Positions 32,231 to 41,261 of a stretch of DNA of 42,014 nt are shown piece by piece (within the stretch, counting starts at the first letter, position 1; every line of letters starts with the position of its first letter). The DNA is from an uncultured Oscillospiraceae bacterium (GTDB taxonomy: Bacteria; Bacillota; Clostridia; Oscillospirales; Oscillospiraceae): assembly GCA_944385765.1 (NCBI GenBank), contig CALWYL010000011.1, forward strand, positions 1-42,014. Reading direction: 5' to 3'. A program made the position numbers and the translations under genes. The notes under the pieces are model-generated. The model was not told the DNA's origin. It saw only the letters and a program-made list of their open reading frames with translations, and made no database searches.

Positions 32231-32839
32231 TCACTCCAGATACCAGGTGTCCGCCTCCGGGGGGAAATCCTCGCGCGGGGGCATGAAGGAGCGGAACATG
32301 GGCTCTATGAGCCAGGTGGAGGCGAGGCAGAGCCCGCCGGGGAGCAGCGGCAGCGCCGGGGGGAATATCCAGCAGAGCGCCGCGGCGGCCAGGGACATCA
32401 GCGCGAGGGCCAGGGCCCGCAGGGGGAAGCGCCGCGCCAGGCGCAGCGTGAAGCCCAGGAGCTGAGGCACCTTGAAGCTGAAGCGCGAGAGGGCCGGCAG
32501 GGTGAGAGAGACCACCAGCGCGGCGGCCAGCGAGGCGAGGGCCAGCGTGAGGCAGTAGAAGACGTCCACCAGGCCGCTGAGCGGGCGGTTCACCACGTAG
32601 AGGGCCGAGAAGTAGGCCACGGCCAGCAGCAGCGCGAGGATGGCGGTGAGCCCCAGGCCGGGCAGCAGGTTCTGCCGGAAGGAGCGGAAGAACTCCCGCC
32701 AGGGCGAGCCGCGGCCGCGGCGCACGCTCTTGGCCAGGGCGTAGTATAGCGCGGCGGCGGAGGCCCCCAGCGTCACCAGGGGCAGCGAGCAGGCCAGGGC
32801 GAGCAGGCCCAGGCCGAGCACTTCCAGCGCGCGCCTCAT
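32231..32839 (-). CDS. YesL-like DUF624 membrane protein
   Basis: The 202-residue protein has five to six hydrophobic helices and the DUF624 opening pattern: 'VLGLGLLALACSLPLVTLGA' followed by 'SAAALYYALAKSVRRG' and 'WREFFRSFRQNLLPGL'. YesL-family proteins have no established biochemical role; several lie near carbohydrate transport genes. I chose ATG 32839, which overlaps the DUF3810 stop (ATGA). It is the last gene of the recA-pgsA run. Confidence 0.83.
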   Translation of the reverse strand: MRRALEVLGLGLLALACSLPLVTLGASAAALYYALAKSVRRGRGSPWREFFRSFRQNLLPGLGLTAILALLLAVAYFSALYVVNRPLSGLVDVFYCLTLALASLAAALVVSLTLPALSRFSFKVPQLLGFTLRLARRFPLRALALALMSLAAAALCWIFPPALPLLPGGLCLASTWLIEPMFRSFMPPREDFPPEADTWYLE

Positions 32840-33969
32840 CCCAGGGCCTCCAGGGCCTCGTCCAGGTAGTAGTGCACCAGCAAATCCACGCACTTGCCGT
32901 AGCTCTGGCGGCCCAGCTCCTGCCCGTTGGACTTGAGGAAGGAGTCGTACACGCTGTTGGAGGCCTCCTGCACCACGCTGTCCTCAAACTGGTCCCAGTA
33001 GGCGTTGTTGGCGCTGAAATCCCCGCGCACAGTGTCCGAGAGGGAGCGGTAGACCTCCTCCCAGGCGCCGTAGTCCGCGCCGTGCAGGGCGTTGCCCAGA
33101 TAGATGTAGCCCAGGGCGGCCCCCGCGTAGCGGTAGTCGGCGTAGTCGGAGATGAGGCAGGAGAAGATGGCCACGAAGTTGCACTCCTGCTCCGCGGCCA
33201 CGCCGCGCTGGTGCGCTATCTCGTGCTGGCTGGTGGAGGGCAGGAGGAGGGCCGGGGAGTCCATGTTCAGATTGGCCTCGCCGGTGAAGGGGAAGAAAAA
33301 GCCGGTGAAGTCCAGATAGCTCATGATGCGGGAGAAGTGTATGCCCTTGGGCTCCAGCGCCTCGCCCTCCAGGCAGGGGAAGGCCGCCGCCGCGCCGGCG
33401 AAAACCTCCGCGGAGCGGTTCACTATCCCCTCGCGGCTGTAGTCGCAGAGGCCGTCAGCCCCGCGGGGCACCTCCTCGGCGTACTCGTTGGCCAGGGCGG
33501 CGAAATAGCGGGTGACGGCCTCCAGCTCGGAGACCTCGACCGGCCCGTCGTCCACCCCGCTCTGCTCGGAGAAGCCGGGGGCGTAGTAGTACGGCGTCCA
33601 CAGCAGGCAGAGCCCGGCCCAGAACATGGCGGCGAGCATGGCGAGCGTCGCCGCCGTGCGCCAGAGCTGGAGCAAGCGCCCCGCGCACCTCACGAGGCGG
33701 TATGCGGAGACGGCCAGATAGGCCAGGGCGCCGAGTATCAGCACGGCGTAGAACGCCTCGGCCACGGAGAAGTCCACATGGGAACAGAGCCGCCCCATGA
33801 AGAGGTGGTAGGGGCGGGATATGTGGGAGTATATCCAGAGAATGGCGCCCTCGGAGCCGCGCAGGAGCTGTATTCCCAGGGCCGTGAACAGCGCCAGCGA
33901 CGCCAGGGCGCAGCGCGCGGGGGCAAAGTCCCTCAGCGGGGGGCGCTTTTTTGCGGTGAGATTGTCCAT
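32836..33969 (-). CDS. DUF3810-type membrane zinc metallopeptidase
   Basis: The 377-residue protein has three N-terminal membrane helices (about 20-37, 69-90, 104-124) and an outward-facing domain with 'TSQHEIAHQRGVAAEQECNF'. H249-E250-x-x-H253 is a zinc HExxH motif and a later Glu in 'AEQEC' could be the third ligand. These features match DUF3810, a family predicted to be membrane metallopeptidases, with no known substrate. The ribosome site is weak; it starts four bases after pgsA ends and is coupled to the DUF624 gene. Confidence 0.88.
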   Translation of the reverse strand: MDNLTAKKRPPLRDFAPARCALASLALFTALGIQLLRGSEGAILWIYSHISRPYHLFMGRLCSHVDFSVAEAFYAVLILGALAYLAVSAYRLVRCAGRLLQLWRTAATLAMLAAMFWAGLCLLWTPYYYAPGFSEQSGVDDGPVEVSELEAVTRYFAALANEYAEEVPRGADGLCDYSREGIVNRSAEVFAGAAAAFPCLEGEALEPKGIHFSRIMSYLDFTGFFFPFTGEANLNMDSPALLLPSTSQHEIAHQRGVAAEQECNFVAIFSCLISDYADYRYAGAALGYIYLGNALHGADYGAWEEVYRSLSDTVRGDFSANNAYWDQFEDSVVQEASNSVYDSFLKSNGQELGRQSYGKCVDLLVHYYLDEALEALG

Positions 33970-33973
33970 GCGC

Positions 33974-34498
33974 TCAGCCGCGGAACACGGCCGCGTTCCT
34001 GGCGAAGTACTCTATGCCGGAGTAGACCGTCGTCAGCAGCACCACCACCCAGCAGGCGGTGACACACCAGCCGGGGATGGGCAGCATCAGCAGCACGAAA
34101 CACACCATGGTGGAGGCGGTCTTTATCTTGCCGGACCAGGCGGCGGCAATCACCTTGCCCTCCTCCACGGCCACCAGGCGCAGGCCCTGCACCGCCAGCT
34201 CGCGGGCGATGACCACTATGGCCGCCCAGGCGGGGAAGAGCCCGGTGTCCACATACACCAGCATGACGGAGATGACCAGCAGCTTGTCCGCCAGGGGGTC
34301 CAGGAACTTGCCGAAATTGGAGACCTGGTGGTAGTGCCGGGCTATGTATCCGTCCACGAAGTCGGAGAGCGAGGCGGCCACAAAGACGGCCAGGGCGGCG
34401 TACATGTGCCCGGTGAAATCCAGGTACATCAGCGCCACCACGACGGGGATGAGGAAAATCCTCAGCACGGTTATCTTGCTTGCGGTGGTGAGTTTCAT
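33974..34498 (-). CDS. pgsA: CDP-diacylglycerol-glycerol-3-phosphate 3-phosphatidyltransferase
   Basis: PgsA makes phosphatidylglycerophosphate, the first committed step to phosphatidylglycerol. The CDP-alcohol phosphotransferase motif is complete: 'SDFVDGYIARHYHQVSNFGK' followed by 'FLDPLADKLL', giving the D-x2-D-G-x2-A-R-x8-G-x3-D-x3-D pattern. The N-terminus 'TASKITVLRIFLIPVVVALM' is typical. Length (174 aa) and about six helices are normal. A GGAGG site precedes the ATG. The rimO-pgsA order is common in Clostridia. Confidence 0.96.
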   Translation of the reverse strand: MKLTTASKITVLRIFLIPVVVALMYLDFTGHMYAALAVFVAASLSDFVDGYIARHYHQVSNFGKFLDPLADKLLVISVMLVYVDTGLFPAWAAIVVIARELAVQGLRLVAVEEGKVIAAAWSGKIKTASTMVCFVLLMLPIPGWCVTACWVVVLLTTVYSGIEYFARNAAVFRG

Positions 34499-34523
34499 TC
34501 GCTGTGCCTCCGTTATAGCGGTG

Positions 34524-35831
34524 TCATATGCTCTCGCAGCGCAGCTCGCCGTCCTCGGCGGAGAGGACGCGCAGCTGGACTATGTCGCCCGGCATGCAGG
34601 GGCCGGGGAAGGTGACGGAGCCGTCAATGCCGGGGGAGTCGAAGTAGGCGCGGCCCGTGGCGGTGTTCGTCTCCGGGTCGTACTCGTCGCAGATGGCCTC
34701 TATCACGCGGCCGGCGAGGGAGGACTCCCACTCGTCCATAATCTCCGCCTGCAGGGAGGAGACCAGCTCCGCCCTCTCCCGGGCGGTGTCCGAGTCCACG
34801 TGGGGCATCACCGCCGCGGGGGTGCCCTCCTCCGGGGAGAAGGGGAACACGCCGGCGCGCTCTATCCTGGCCTCCCGCAGGAACTCGCACAGCTCCTCGA
34901 ACTCGGCCTCCCCCTCGCCGGGCAGGCCGGTTATCAAGCTGGTGCGCAGCACCAGGCCGGGGATGCGCTCGCGGAGCTTTTTCAGCAGGGCGCGTATCTC
35001 CGCGCCGCGGTCGCGGCGGTTCATGCGGCGCAGTATGCCGTCGTTGATGTGCTGCAGGGGGATGTCGAGGTACTTGACTATCTTGGGCTCGCCGGCGATG
35101 ACCTCGATGAGCTCGTCGTCCAGCTCGTGGGGGTATAGATAGTGCAGCCGCAGCCACTCCAGCCCATCGACCCGGCACAGCCCGCGCAGCAGCGCGGCCA
35201 GGTTGGTGCCGTCCCTGAAGTCGGCGCCGTAGTGCGTGAGGTCCTGGGCGACGAGTATGAGCTCCCTGTAGCCGCGCGCGGTGAGGTCGCGGGCCTCCTG
35301 CAGTATGGCCTCCATGGGCCGGGAGCGGAAGGGGCCGCGTATGGAGGGAATCAGGCAGTAGGAACAGCGGTTGTCGCAGCCCTCGGCTATCAGCAGATAG
35401 GCCCAGGCGGGGCCGGTGCAGACCAGGCGCTCCGCCTCCTCCACAGGGGCGTCGTTGGGGTCCAGGAACACGGGGCGCTCGCCGCGCGCGGCGGCCTCGA
35501 CGGCCTCCGCTATGCGCGGGCAGCTGCCCACGCCCACCACGCCGTCCACCTCCGGCAGCTCGGACATTATCTCCCCGCCGTAGAGCTGGGAGAGGCAGCC
35601 GGCGCAGACCAGCGTCTTCAGCGCGCCGGACTTGAGCCGGGCGGCCTCCAGCAGGGTGTCTATCGCCTCCTGCTTGGCGTCCTCGATGAAGGCGCAGGTG
35701 TTCACCACCACGGCCTCCGCCTCCGCGGCGTCGGAGACTATCTCGTGCCCGGCGCGGCTCAGGGCACAGAGCATCTGCTCGGCGGCCACCTGGTTTTTGG
35801 GGCAGCCGAGGGAAATGAGCGATATCTTCAT
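34524..35831 (-). CDS. rimO: Ribosomal protein S12 methylthiotransferase
   Basis: RimO is a radical SAM enzyme with two Fe-S clusters that methylthiolates an aspartate of ribosomal protein S12. The N-terminal cluster cysteines are in 'LISLGCPKNQ', 'VVNTCAFIEDA' and 'VCAGCLSQLYG'. The radical SAM C-x3-C-x2-C is 'GCDNRCSYCLIPSIRGPFRS'. A TRAM domain ends the protein. The first motif continues VAAEQML where RimO usually has a V-D-S/T-E type sequence, a mild deviation. Length (435 aa) is normal. GGGAGGAAGC precedes the ATG, which overlaps the recX stop. Confidence 0.95.
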   Translation of the reverse strand: MKISLISLGCPKNQVAAEQMLCALSRAGHEIVSDAAEAEAVVVNTCAFIEDAKQEAIDTLLEAARLKSGALKTLVCAGCLSQLYGGEIMSELPEVDGVVGVGSCPRIAEAVEAAARGERPVFLDPNDAPVEEAERLVCTGPAWAYLLIAEGCDNRCSYCLIPSIRGPFRSRPMEAILQEARDLTARGYRELILVAQDLTHYGADFRDGTNLAALLRGLCRVDGLEWLRLHYLYPHELDDELIEVIAGEPKIVKYLDIPLQHINDGILRRMNRRDRGAEIRALLKKLRERIPGLVLRTSLITGLPGEGEAEFEELCEFLREARIERAGVFPFSPEEGTPAAVMPHVDSDTARERAELVSSLQAEIMDEWESSLAGRVIEAICDEYDPETNTATGRAYFDSPGIDGSVTFPGPCMPGDIVQLRVLSAEDGELRCESI

Positions 35832-36289
35832 GCTTCCTCCCGCGAATCGAATTCGCTTTTGTATCTCTCCAGCGCCGGGCGTATCTCCTCCCAGGAGAAG
35901 CCCCGGCGGCTCAGCGCGGCGGAGGCGCGGCGCAGCTCCTCCGGAGAGGCCGCGCGGCCGCGCAGCCTGGCGCAGAGGCAGCGATAGGCCGCCTCGCCGT
36001 CGTCCGGCAGCTGGCCCAGGGCGTCGTCCCAGTATTCGCGGGGGACGCGCCGGCGGCGCAGCTCGTCGCGCACGCGGCCGGGCCCGAAGCCGCGCGCGGC
36101 GTAGTGCCTGGCGACCATGGAGGCGTAATTGGCGTCGTTGACATACCCGAGCTCCACCATGCGCCCGGCGACGGCCGCGGCCTCTTCGGGCCCGGCGCCT
36201 TTTTCGACCAGCTTGGCGGCGAGCTCGTCGCGGCCGTAGTCGCGGCGCTCCAGCAGCCGGAGGGCCTGCTCCTTCACGCTCTGGGGCAT
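35828..36289 (-). CDS. recX: RecA regulatory protein RecX
   Basis: RecX modulates RecA filament length. The 153-residue all-helical protein shows the three-helix repeats: 'ALRLLERRDYGRDELAAKLV', 'GYVNDANYASMVARHYAARG', 'FGPGRVRDELRRRRVP' and a last repeat ending 'ALSRRGFSWEEIRPALERYK'. It starts one base after recA stops, with no strong ribosome site, so translation is probably coupled to recA. Confidence 0.93.
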   Translation of the reverse strand: MPQSVKEQALRLLERRDYGRDELAAKLVEKGAGPEEAAAVAGRMVELGYVNDANYASMVARHYAARGFGPGRVRDELRRRRVPREYWDDALGQLPDDGEAAYRCLCARLRGRAASPEELRRASAALSRRGFSWEEIRPALERYKSEFDSREEA

Positions 36290-36290
36290 T

Positions 36291-37394
36291 TCAGGCGTCG
36301 AAGTCCTCGGCAGAGATGTCCACCGCGCGGCCGGCGGCCACCGCCGCCTTGCGGGCCTGCGGGGTCATCAGCTTGTGGGCGTTGGCGCGTATCTCCGCTT
36401 CCAGCTTGTCCATCACCTCGGGGTGCTCCTCCAGATAGTTGCGCACGCCGTCGCGGCCCTGGATGCGGGCCTCGCCCACGGTGTACCACGCGCCGGCCTT
36501 CTCGATGAGGTCCAGCTTGGCGGCCAGGTCGATTATCTCGCCCACCTTGCTGATGCCCTGGCCGTAGATGATGTCGAACTCCGCCTCCTTGAAGGGGGGC
36601 GCGACCTTGTTCTTTATCACCTTGGCGCGGGTGCGGTTGCCTATCATCTCGCTGCCGCTCTTGAGGGTCTCTATGCGGCGCATGTCTATGCGCACGCTGG
36701 CGAAGTACTTGAGCGCGCGGCCGCCGGGGGTGGTCTCGGGGTTGCCGTACATGACGCCTATCTTCTCGCGCAGCTGGTTGATGAAGATGACTATGCAGCC
36801 GGTCTTGCTGACGACGCCGGCCAGCTTGCGCAGGGCCTGGCTCATCAGGCGGGCCACCACGCCCACGCTGCTCTCGCCCATCTCGCCCTCCAGCTCGCTG
36901 CGGGGCAGCAGGGCGGCCACGGAGTCGATGACCACCACGTCCAGCGCGCCGGAGCGCACCAGCTGCTCGGTTATCTCCAGCGCCTGCTCGCCGGTGTCCG
37001 GCTGGGAGATGAGCAGGTTGTCTATGTCCACGCCCAGCGCGCGGGCGTAGGCCGGCTCCAGGGCGTGCTCCACGTCGATGTAGGCGGCCTCGCCGCCGTT
37101 CTTCTGCGCGCTGGCCACCACGTGAAGGGCCAGGGTGGTCTTGCCGCAGCTCTCGGGGCCGTAAATCTCCACTATGCGCCCGCGTGGCACGCCGCCGATG
37201 CCCAGGGCGAGGTCCAGGGAGAGCGAGCCGGTGGAGATGGCCTCCACATTCACGGGGATGTCGTCCCCCAGGCGCATGATGGCGCCCTTGCCGTAGTTGC
37301 GCTCTATCTGGGCGATGGCGGTCTCCAGGGCCTTGCGCTTGTCGGGCCCGGCGGCCGCGGAGGCGGAAGCCGCCGGCTTTTTCTTCTCTGCCAT
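36291..37394 (-). CDS. recA: Recombinase RecA
   Basis: RecA forms ATP-dependent filaments on single-stranded DNA for homologous recombination and SOS induction. The 367-residue protein is complete: N-terminal helix '[19 protein letters not shown]', Walker A 'GPESCGKT' (79-86), '[20 protein letters not shown]' (Walker B), L1/L2 loops and '[20 protein letters not shown]'. AGAGGTG precedes the ATG. I searched the 57-base upstream gap for a Gram-positive LexA box (CGAAC-N4-GTTCG) and see none, so SOS control may be absent or act from a distant promoter. Confidence 0.98.
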   Translation of the reverse strand: MAEKKKPAASASAAAGPDKRKALETAIAQIERNYGKGAIMRLGDDIPVNVEAISTGSLSLDLALGIGGVPRGRIVEIYGPESCGKTTLALHVVASAQKNGGEAAYIDVEHALEPAYARALGVDIDNLLISQPDTGEQALEITEQLVRSGALDVVVIDSVAALLPRSELEGEMGESSVGVVARLMSQALRKLAGVVSKTGCIVIFINQLREKIGVMYGNPETTPGGRALKYFASVRIDMRRIETLKSGSEMIGNRTRAKVIKNKVAPPFKEAEFDIIYGQGISKVGEIIDLAAKLDLIEKAGAWYTVGEARIQGRDGVRNYLEEHPEVMDKLEAEIRANAHKLMTPQARKAAVAAGRAVDISAEDFDA

Positions 37395-37451
37395 ATCTCA
37401 ACACCTCTTATATATCATCAGTTTTAAAGTTTCATTAGAGCGTGGGCGCGC

Positions 37452-38318
37452 TCAGGCGCGGGCGGTGACCACGCGCTCGACGCCGCGGGTGTCCAGCACG
37501 GAGGCGGCCTCCCGCAGGCCGGCCATGCGCATGAGGTCCTTCACCCGCTCGGCCTGCCCCTCGCCCACCTCGAACATCAGCTCGGCGCCCTGGCGTATCA
37601 CCCCGTGCCAGTTCTTGAGTATGGCGCGGTAGAAGTCCAGCCCGTCCTCCCCGCCGTCCAGGGCCCAGATGGGCTCGTAGTCGCGCACGGAGGGGTCGAG
37701 GGTCATTATCTCCGGCGTGGGGATGTAGGGCGGATTGCTCACCACCAGGTCGAAGCTGCCGGTCATTATGGGCGGGGCCTTGGTGACGTCGGCGGCCAGG
37801 AAGCTGACGCGGCCGTCCAGCCCGTTGCGGTTGACGTTGCGGCGGCTGATATCGATGGCCTGCGGGCTCACGTCGGCCAGCACCACGCGCACGCGCGGCA
37901 GCTCGGCGGCTATGGCGCAGCCGATGCAGCCGGTGCCGGAGCAGAGGTCCAGCACGCGGGCGTCCAGCTTGCCGGAGCTCTTGAGATGGCTTATGGCCGT
38001 CTCGGCCAGCACCTCCGTGTCCACGCGCGGTATCAGCACGTCGCGCGAGACCTCCATGGGCAGGCCGCGGAACTCCCACACGCCCGTTATATAGGCCACG
38101 GGCTCGCCGGCCAGGCGCCGCCGCACCATGGCCTCGGCGCGCTTTTCCACCTCGTCGGTGGCGTAGTAGCGCATGTCGCGCAGCAGCTTTTCCGTGCTCT
38201 TGCCGGCGGCGGTGGCCGCTATGAGCCGCGCCTCCAGGGCGGCGGCCTCTATCCCCGCGTCGCGCAGCCGGTTGCGCAGCGCGATATACATCTCACTATA
38301 GGTCCTCGGCATTGCCAT
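37452..38318 (-). CDS. prmC: Peptide chain release factor N5-glutamine methyltransferase
   Basis: PrmC methylates the GGQ glutamine of release factors RF1 and RF2. It has an N-terminal helical domain and the SAM-binding Rossmann domain with 'VLDLCSGTGCIGCAIAAELP' and the catalytic 'DLVVSNPPYIPTPEIM'. At 288 residues it is normal. An in-frame ATG at 38312 has better spacing to GGGGGA and could be the real start. It follows yqhQ, but prfA is not adjacent, unlike in many Firmicutes. Confidence 0.95.
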   Translation of the reverse strand: MAMPRTYSEMYIALRNRLRDAGIEAAALEARLIAATAAGKSTEKLLRDMRYYATDEVEKRAEAMVRRRLAGEPVAYITGVWEFRGLPMEVSRDVLIPRVDTEVLAETAISHLKSSGKLDARVLDLCSGTGCIGCAIAAELPRVRVVLADVSPQAIDISRRNVNRNGLDGRVSFLAADVTKAPPIMTGSFDLVVSNPPYIPTPEIMTLDPSVRDYEPIWALDGGEDGLDFYRAILKNWHGVIRQGAELMFEVGEGQAERVKDLMRMAGLREAASVLDTRGVERVVTARA

Positions 38319-38351
38319 TCATCCCCCAATTCCCCGTGTTGACCTCTTGCC

Positions 38352-39302
38352 TCACCAGGCGTCCGAACCGCGTTGCTCGGGTATCACCAGCTCCAGCGCG
38401 CGGATGGCGCACTCCATCATGCCGTCGTCCGGCTCGCTGGTCGTGAGGTGCTGCAGCTGGCGGCCGGGCCAGGAGAGGACGGAGGAGAGGACGTTGTCGT
38501 GCCGGCCCGCCCAGCGGTTTATCTCATAGCTTATGCCGACTATCAGCGGCAGCAGGGCCAGGCGGCAGAGCATGCGCAGCAGGGTGTTGTCTATCTGTAT
38601 CAGCAGCCCCACCAGGATGCCCACTATGATGGCCACCAGCAGGAAACTGGTGCCGCAGCGGGGGTGGAAGCGGCTCTGCGGGCGCACGTTCTCCACGGTG
38701 AGCGGCAGGCCCTTCTCGTAGCAGAAGATGGTCTTGTGCTCCGCGCCGTGGTAGGAGAAGAGGCGCTTCATGTCCTTCATGCGCGAGCAGAGATAGAGGT
38801 AGACCAGCAGTATGACCAGCTTGAGCAGGCCCTCCAGCAGGTTGCGCAGGGCGAACTCGCCCTCCAGCCCCGGGATGAGCCCAATCAGGAAGGTGGGCAG
38901 GAAGATGAACAGCCCGATGGCCAGCAGCACGCCGAGGACGGCGGCCAGGGCAATCACGGCCTTTTCCGCCCGCTCGCTGCCCAGCTTCTTATCCAGCCAG
39001 ATGTCGAACTTGGTGGGCTCCTCCTGCTCGTCCTCGGGCAGGAGGCTGGCGGAGTAGGTGAGGGCCCTCATGCCCTTGAGCATGGAGTCCGCGAACACGG
39101 CCACGCCGCGGACGATGGGCCAGCCGAAGAGCGCGCAGCGCTCCTTGAGCGGCTTTATGGGTTCCGTCTTTTCAACTATGCCGTCCTTGGTGCGGCAGAC
39201 GACGGCCTGTTTGTCCGGCCCGCGCATCAGTATGCCCTCCATGAGGGCCTGGCCGCCGATGGAGGTGCGGAAGCGGACCTGGGTATCGCTTTTCTGTGAC
39301 AT
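38352..39302 (-). CDS. DUF1385 (YqhQ-like) membrane protein
   Basis: The 316-residue protein contains the DUF1385 signature 'IGGQALMEGILMRGPDKQAV' at the N-terminus, then three to five membrane helices and 'SYHGAEHKTIFCYEKGLPLT', 'RFHPRCGTSFLLVAIIVGIL'. The conserved His, Cys and Glu residues suggest a metal or cofactor site. The function is unknown. AGAGG precedes the ATG. The DUF1385-prmC pair is widespread in Firmicutes. Confidence 0.92.
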   Translation of the reverse strand: MSQKSDTQVRFRTSIGGQALMEGILMRGPDKQAVVCRTKDGIVEKTEPIKPLKERCALFGWPIVRGVAVFADSMLKGMRALTYSASLLPEDEQEEPTKFDIWLDKKLGSERAEKAVIALAAVLGVLLAIGLFIFLPTFLIGLIPGLEGEFALRNLLEGLLKLVILLVYLYLCSRMKDMKRLFSYHGAEHKTIFCYEKGLPLTVENVRPQSRFHPRCGTSFLLVAIIVGILVGLLIQIDNTLLRMLCRLALLPLIVGISYEINRWAGRHDNVLSSVLSWPGRQLQHLTTSEPDDGMMECAIRALELVIPEQRGSDAW

Positions 39303-39321
39303 ATTGACCTCTTTTGCTTGA

Positions 39322-40395
39322 TTATTGGGTTTTTACCGGGAGCTCGACGGTGACCAGCGCGCCGCCGCTCTCCGCGTTCTCTATCTTCAGGCGCCCGCTG
39401 TGCAGCTCGACTATCTCGTCGCAGACGGCGAGGCCGATGCCGCTGCCGCGCTCCTTGCCGCGGCCCTTGTAGAACCGCTCCTTGACGTGCGGCAGGTCCT
39501 CCGCGGCGATGCCGGGGCCGTGGTCGCGCACGGACACGCGCACATACTCCCCCTCCGCGGCGGCGGTGAGCTCCACCCGGCGGCCGCTGCGGCCGTACTT
39601 GACGGCGTTGTCCAGTATGTTGAGCAGCACCTGCTTGAGGCGGGCGCTGTCGCCGGTGACGGGGGGCAGGCCCTCGTCGGGCAGGGAGCAGCTGAGCTGT
39701 ATGTCGTCGTGCCTCAGCAGCTCGCTGTAAGTGAAGTCGACCTCCTCTATCAGGGCGCAGAGGTCCACCGTCTCCAGGTTGAGGGTGAAGCGCCCGTCAC
39801 GCAGGCGGGTGAACTCCAGCAGCTCCTCCACCATCACGGTGAGGCGGCTGGCCTCGTTGGAGATTATCTCTATGCCCCGGCGGGAGTCCCCCTGCAGGGC
39901 CTCGTCGTAGAGCAGGGTCTCGCTCCAGCCGGTGATGGCCGTCAGGGGGGTGCGCAGCTCGTGGGAGACGGAGGAGACGAACTCGGTCTGCGCCCGGCTG
40001 GCCGCGCCTATCTTCACGGACATGTCGTTTATGGCCTCGGTCAGCGAGCCCACCTCGTCGTCGCGGAACTTCTCCGCCAGGGAGCCGTAGCTGCCCTCGG
40101 CAATGCGCCGGGCGGTGTCCCCCAGACCGAGGATGGGGCTGGTGACGCGCTCGCGGAACCAGAGGTTGGACGCCAGGAGCAGCAGCACGGCCCCGCCGCC
40201 CAGCGCGGCGGCCCAGCCGGACGCGCCGGAGTGGGCGCAGATGAGCGCGGCGACCACCAGCAGCGCGCAGACGCAGCTGGCGGCCAGCCAGGCCCCCTTG
40301 AGCCCGCGCAGGGTGTCCGGCAGGTTCTCCCGCCGCAGGCGGCTCAGCAGGCGCGCCGCCCGCCCGCGGAGGGAGGGATCTCGGTTCTCCTCCAT
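39322..40395 (-). CDS. Membrane sensor histidine kinase with no extracytoplasmic sensor domain
   Basis: The 357-residue kinase has two adjacent membrane helices (about residues 35-56 and 61-79) with only a few residues between them, a HAMP linker, and the HisKA domain with H135 in 'SSVSHELRTPLTAITGWSET'. The ATP domain shows 'LLNILDNAVKYG' (N box), 'VRDHGPGIAAED' (G1) and 'RGSGIGLAVCDEIVELH' (G2). The lack of an outside loop suggests sensing within the membrane or by the HAMP region. I chose ATG 40395 because GGGGGAG inside the regulator's end fits it; a GTG at 40410 is in frame. It pairs with the upstream response regulator. Confidence 0.94.
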   Translation of the reverse strand: MEENRDPSLRGRAARLLSRLRRENLPDTLRGLKGAWLAASCVCALLVVAALICAHSGASGWAAALGGGAVLLLLASNLWFRERVTSPILGLGDTARRIAEGSYGSLAEKFRDDEVGSLTEAINDMSVKIGAASRAQTEFVSSVSHELRTPLTAITGWSETLLYDEALQGDSRRGIEIISNEASRLTVMVEELLEFTRLRDGRFTLNLETVDLCALIEEVDFTYSELLRHDDIQLSCSLPDEGLPPVTGDSARLKQVLLNILDNAVKYGRSGRRVELTAAAEGEYVRVSVRDHGPGIAAEDLPHVKERFYKGRGKERGSGIGLAVCDEIVELHSGRLKIENAESGGALVTVELPVKTQ

Positions 40396-40397
40396 GC

Positions 40398-41084
40398 TCA
40401 GCTCCCCCACTTGTAGCCGTAGCCCCAGATGGTGGTGATGTAGACGGGCACCGTGGGGGTGTCCTCCACCTTCATCCGCAGCCGGCGGATATTGACGTCA
40501 ACTATCTTCAGCTCGCCGTTGTAGTCCGCGCCCCAGACGTTCTCCAGTATGTCCTCGCGCGATAGGGCCCGCCCGGGGTTCTCCATGAAGAGCTTTATCA
40601 GGGAGTACTCCGTCTGCGTCAGCTTTACGCGCTCGCCGTTCTTGTCCAGAGTGCGGTTGCGCTTGTTGAGCACGAAGGGGCCGCTCTCTATCTCGTCGTC
40701 GCTGCTGTCGTCGGCGGCGCCCAGCCGGCGGTAGAGCGCGTCCACCCGCGCGATGAGCTCCGAGGGGGAGAAGGGCTTGGTCACGTAGTCGTCCGCGCCG
40801 GTCATCAGCCCGGTGACCTTGTCCATCTCCTGGCTGAGGGCCGTCAGCATGATGATGCCCATGCGCGAGCCGGAGGCCCTTATGCGCCGGCAGACCTCAA
40901 AGCCGTCTATGTCCGGCAGCATTACGTCGAGCAGGGCAACGCCCACGTCCTCATTTTGCTCCAGCAGCTTCAGGGCCTCCTCGCCGGAGGAAGCCTCTAT
41001 GGGCTCGTAGCCCGAACGGCGCAGATTTATGACGACGAAACTGCGTATGGCGCTCTCGTCCTCCAGGACAAGCACTTTTTTCAC
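40398..41084 (-). CDS. OmpR/PhoB-family response regulator
   Basis: The 228-residue regulator has a receiver domain with phospho-acceptor D53 in 'VALLDVMLPDIDGFEV', Thr in 'GIIMLTAL', Lys in 'DDYVTKPFSPSELIARV', and a winged-helix DNA-binding domain ending 'VDVNIRRLRMKVEDT' and 'VYITTIWGYGYKW'. The start is GTG 41084. It is the first gene of the long minus-strand run and is preceded by an extended -10 promoter at 41156-41164. The target genes are not evident. Confidence 0.96.
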   Translation of the reverse strand: MKKVLVLEDESAIRSFVVINLRRSGYEPIEASSGEEALKLLEQNEDVGVALLDVMLPDIDGFEVCRRIRASGSRMGIIMLTALSQEMDKVTGLMTGADDYVTKPFSPSELIARVDALYRRLGAADDSSDDEIESGPFVLNKRNRTLDKNGERVKLTQTEYSLIKLFMENPGRALSREDILENVWGADYNGELKIVDVNIRRLRMKVEDTPTVPVYITTIWGYGYKWGS

Positions 41085-41155
41085 TGCCGTCTCACCTTCC
41101 CGTGTGTATGCTTCATGCCGCCCGGCGGCGGCTGGCCACAGCCGGGCTTCTTACC

Positions 41156-41164
41156 ATTATAACA
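41156..41164 (-). promoter_or_regulatory. Extended -10 promoter of the two-component/recA run
   Basis: The minus strand reads TGTTATAAT (TG-N-TATAAT) about 70 bases before the response regulator's GTG. The -35 region (TACCAT) is weak, as is usual with extended -10 promoters. It may drive the whole run to 32231. Confidence 0.6.
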
Positions 41165-41205
41165 TATCGGTTTCATTAATGGTAGCGGAAGATAACAAAA
41201 TGTAG

Positions 41206-41211
41206 TATAAT
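41206..41211 (+). promoter_or_regulatory. -10 element upstream of the phosphopantetheinyl transferase gene
   Basis: TATAAT on the plus strand, with no clear -35. The predicted transcription start near 41218 lies downstream of the ATG at 41214, which favours the GTG start at 41262. Confidence 0.45.
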
Positions 41212-41261
41212 TTATGACAATGAAGCGGGGCGGCGGCCCCGCGCGGGAGGAGGGGCCCCAA

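Noticed and set aside
37395..37451. LexA (SOS) box before recA
   Set aside because: The AT-rich gap contains no CGAAC-N4-GTTCG type sequence.
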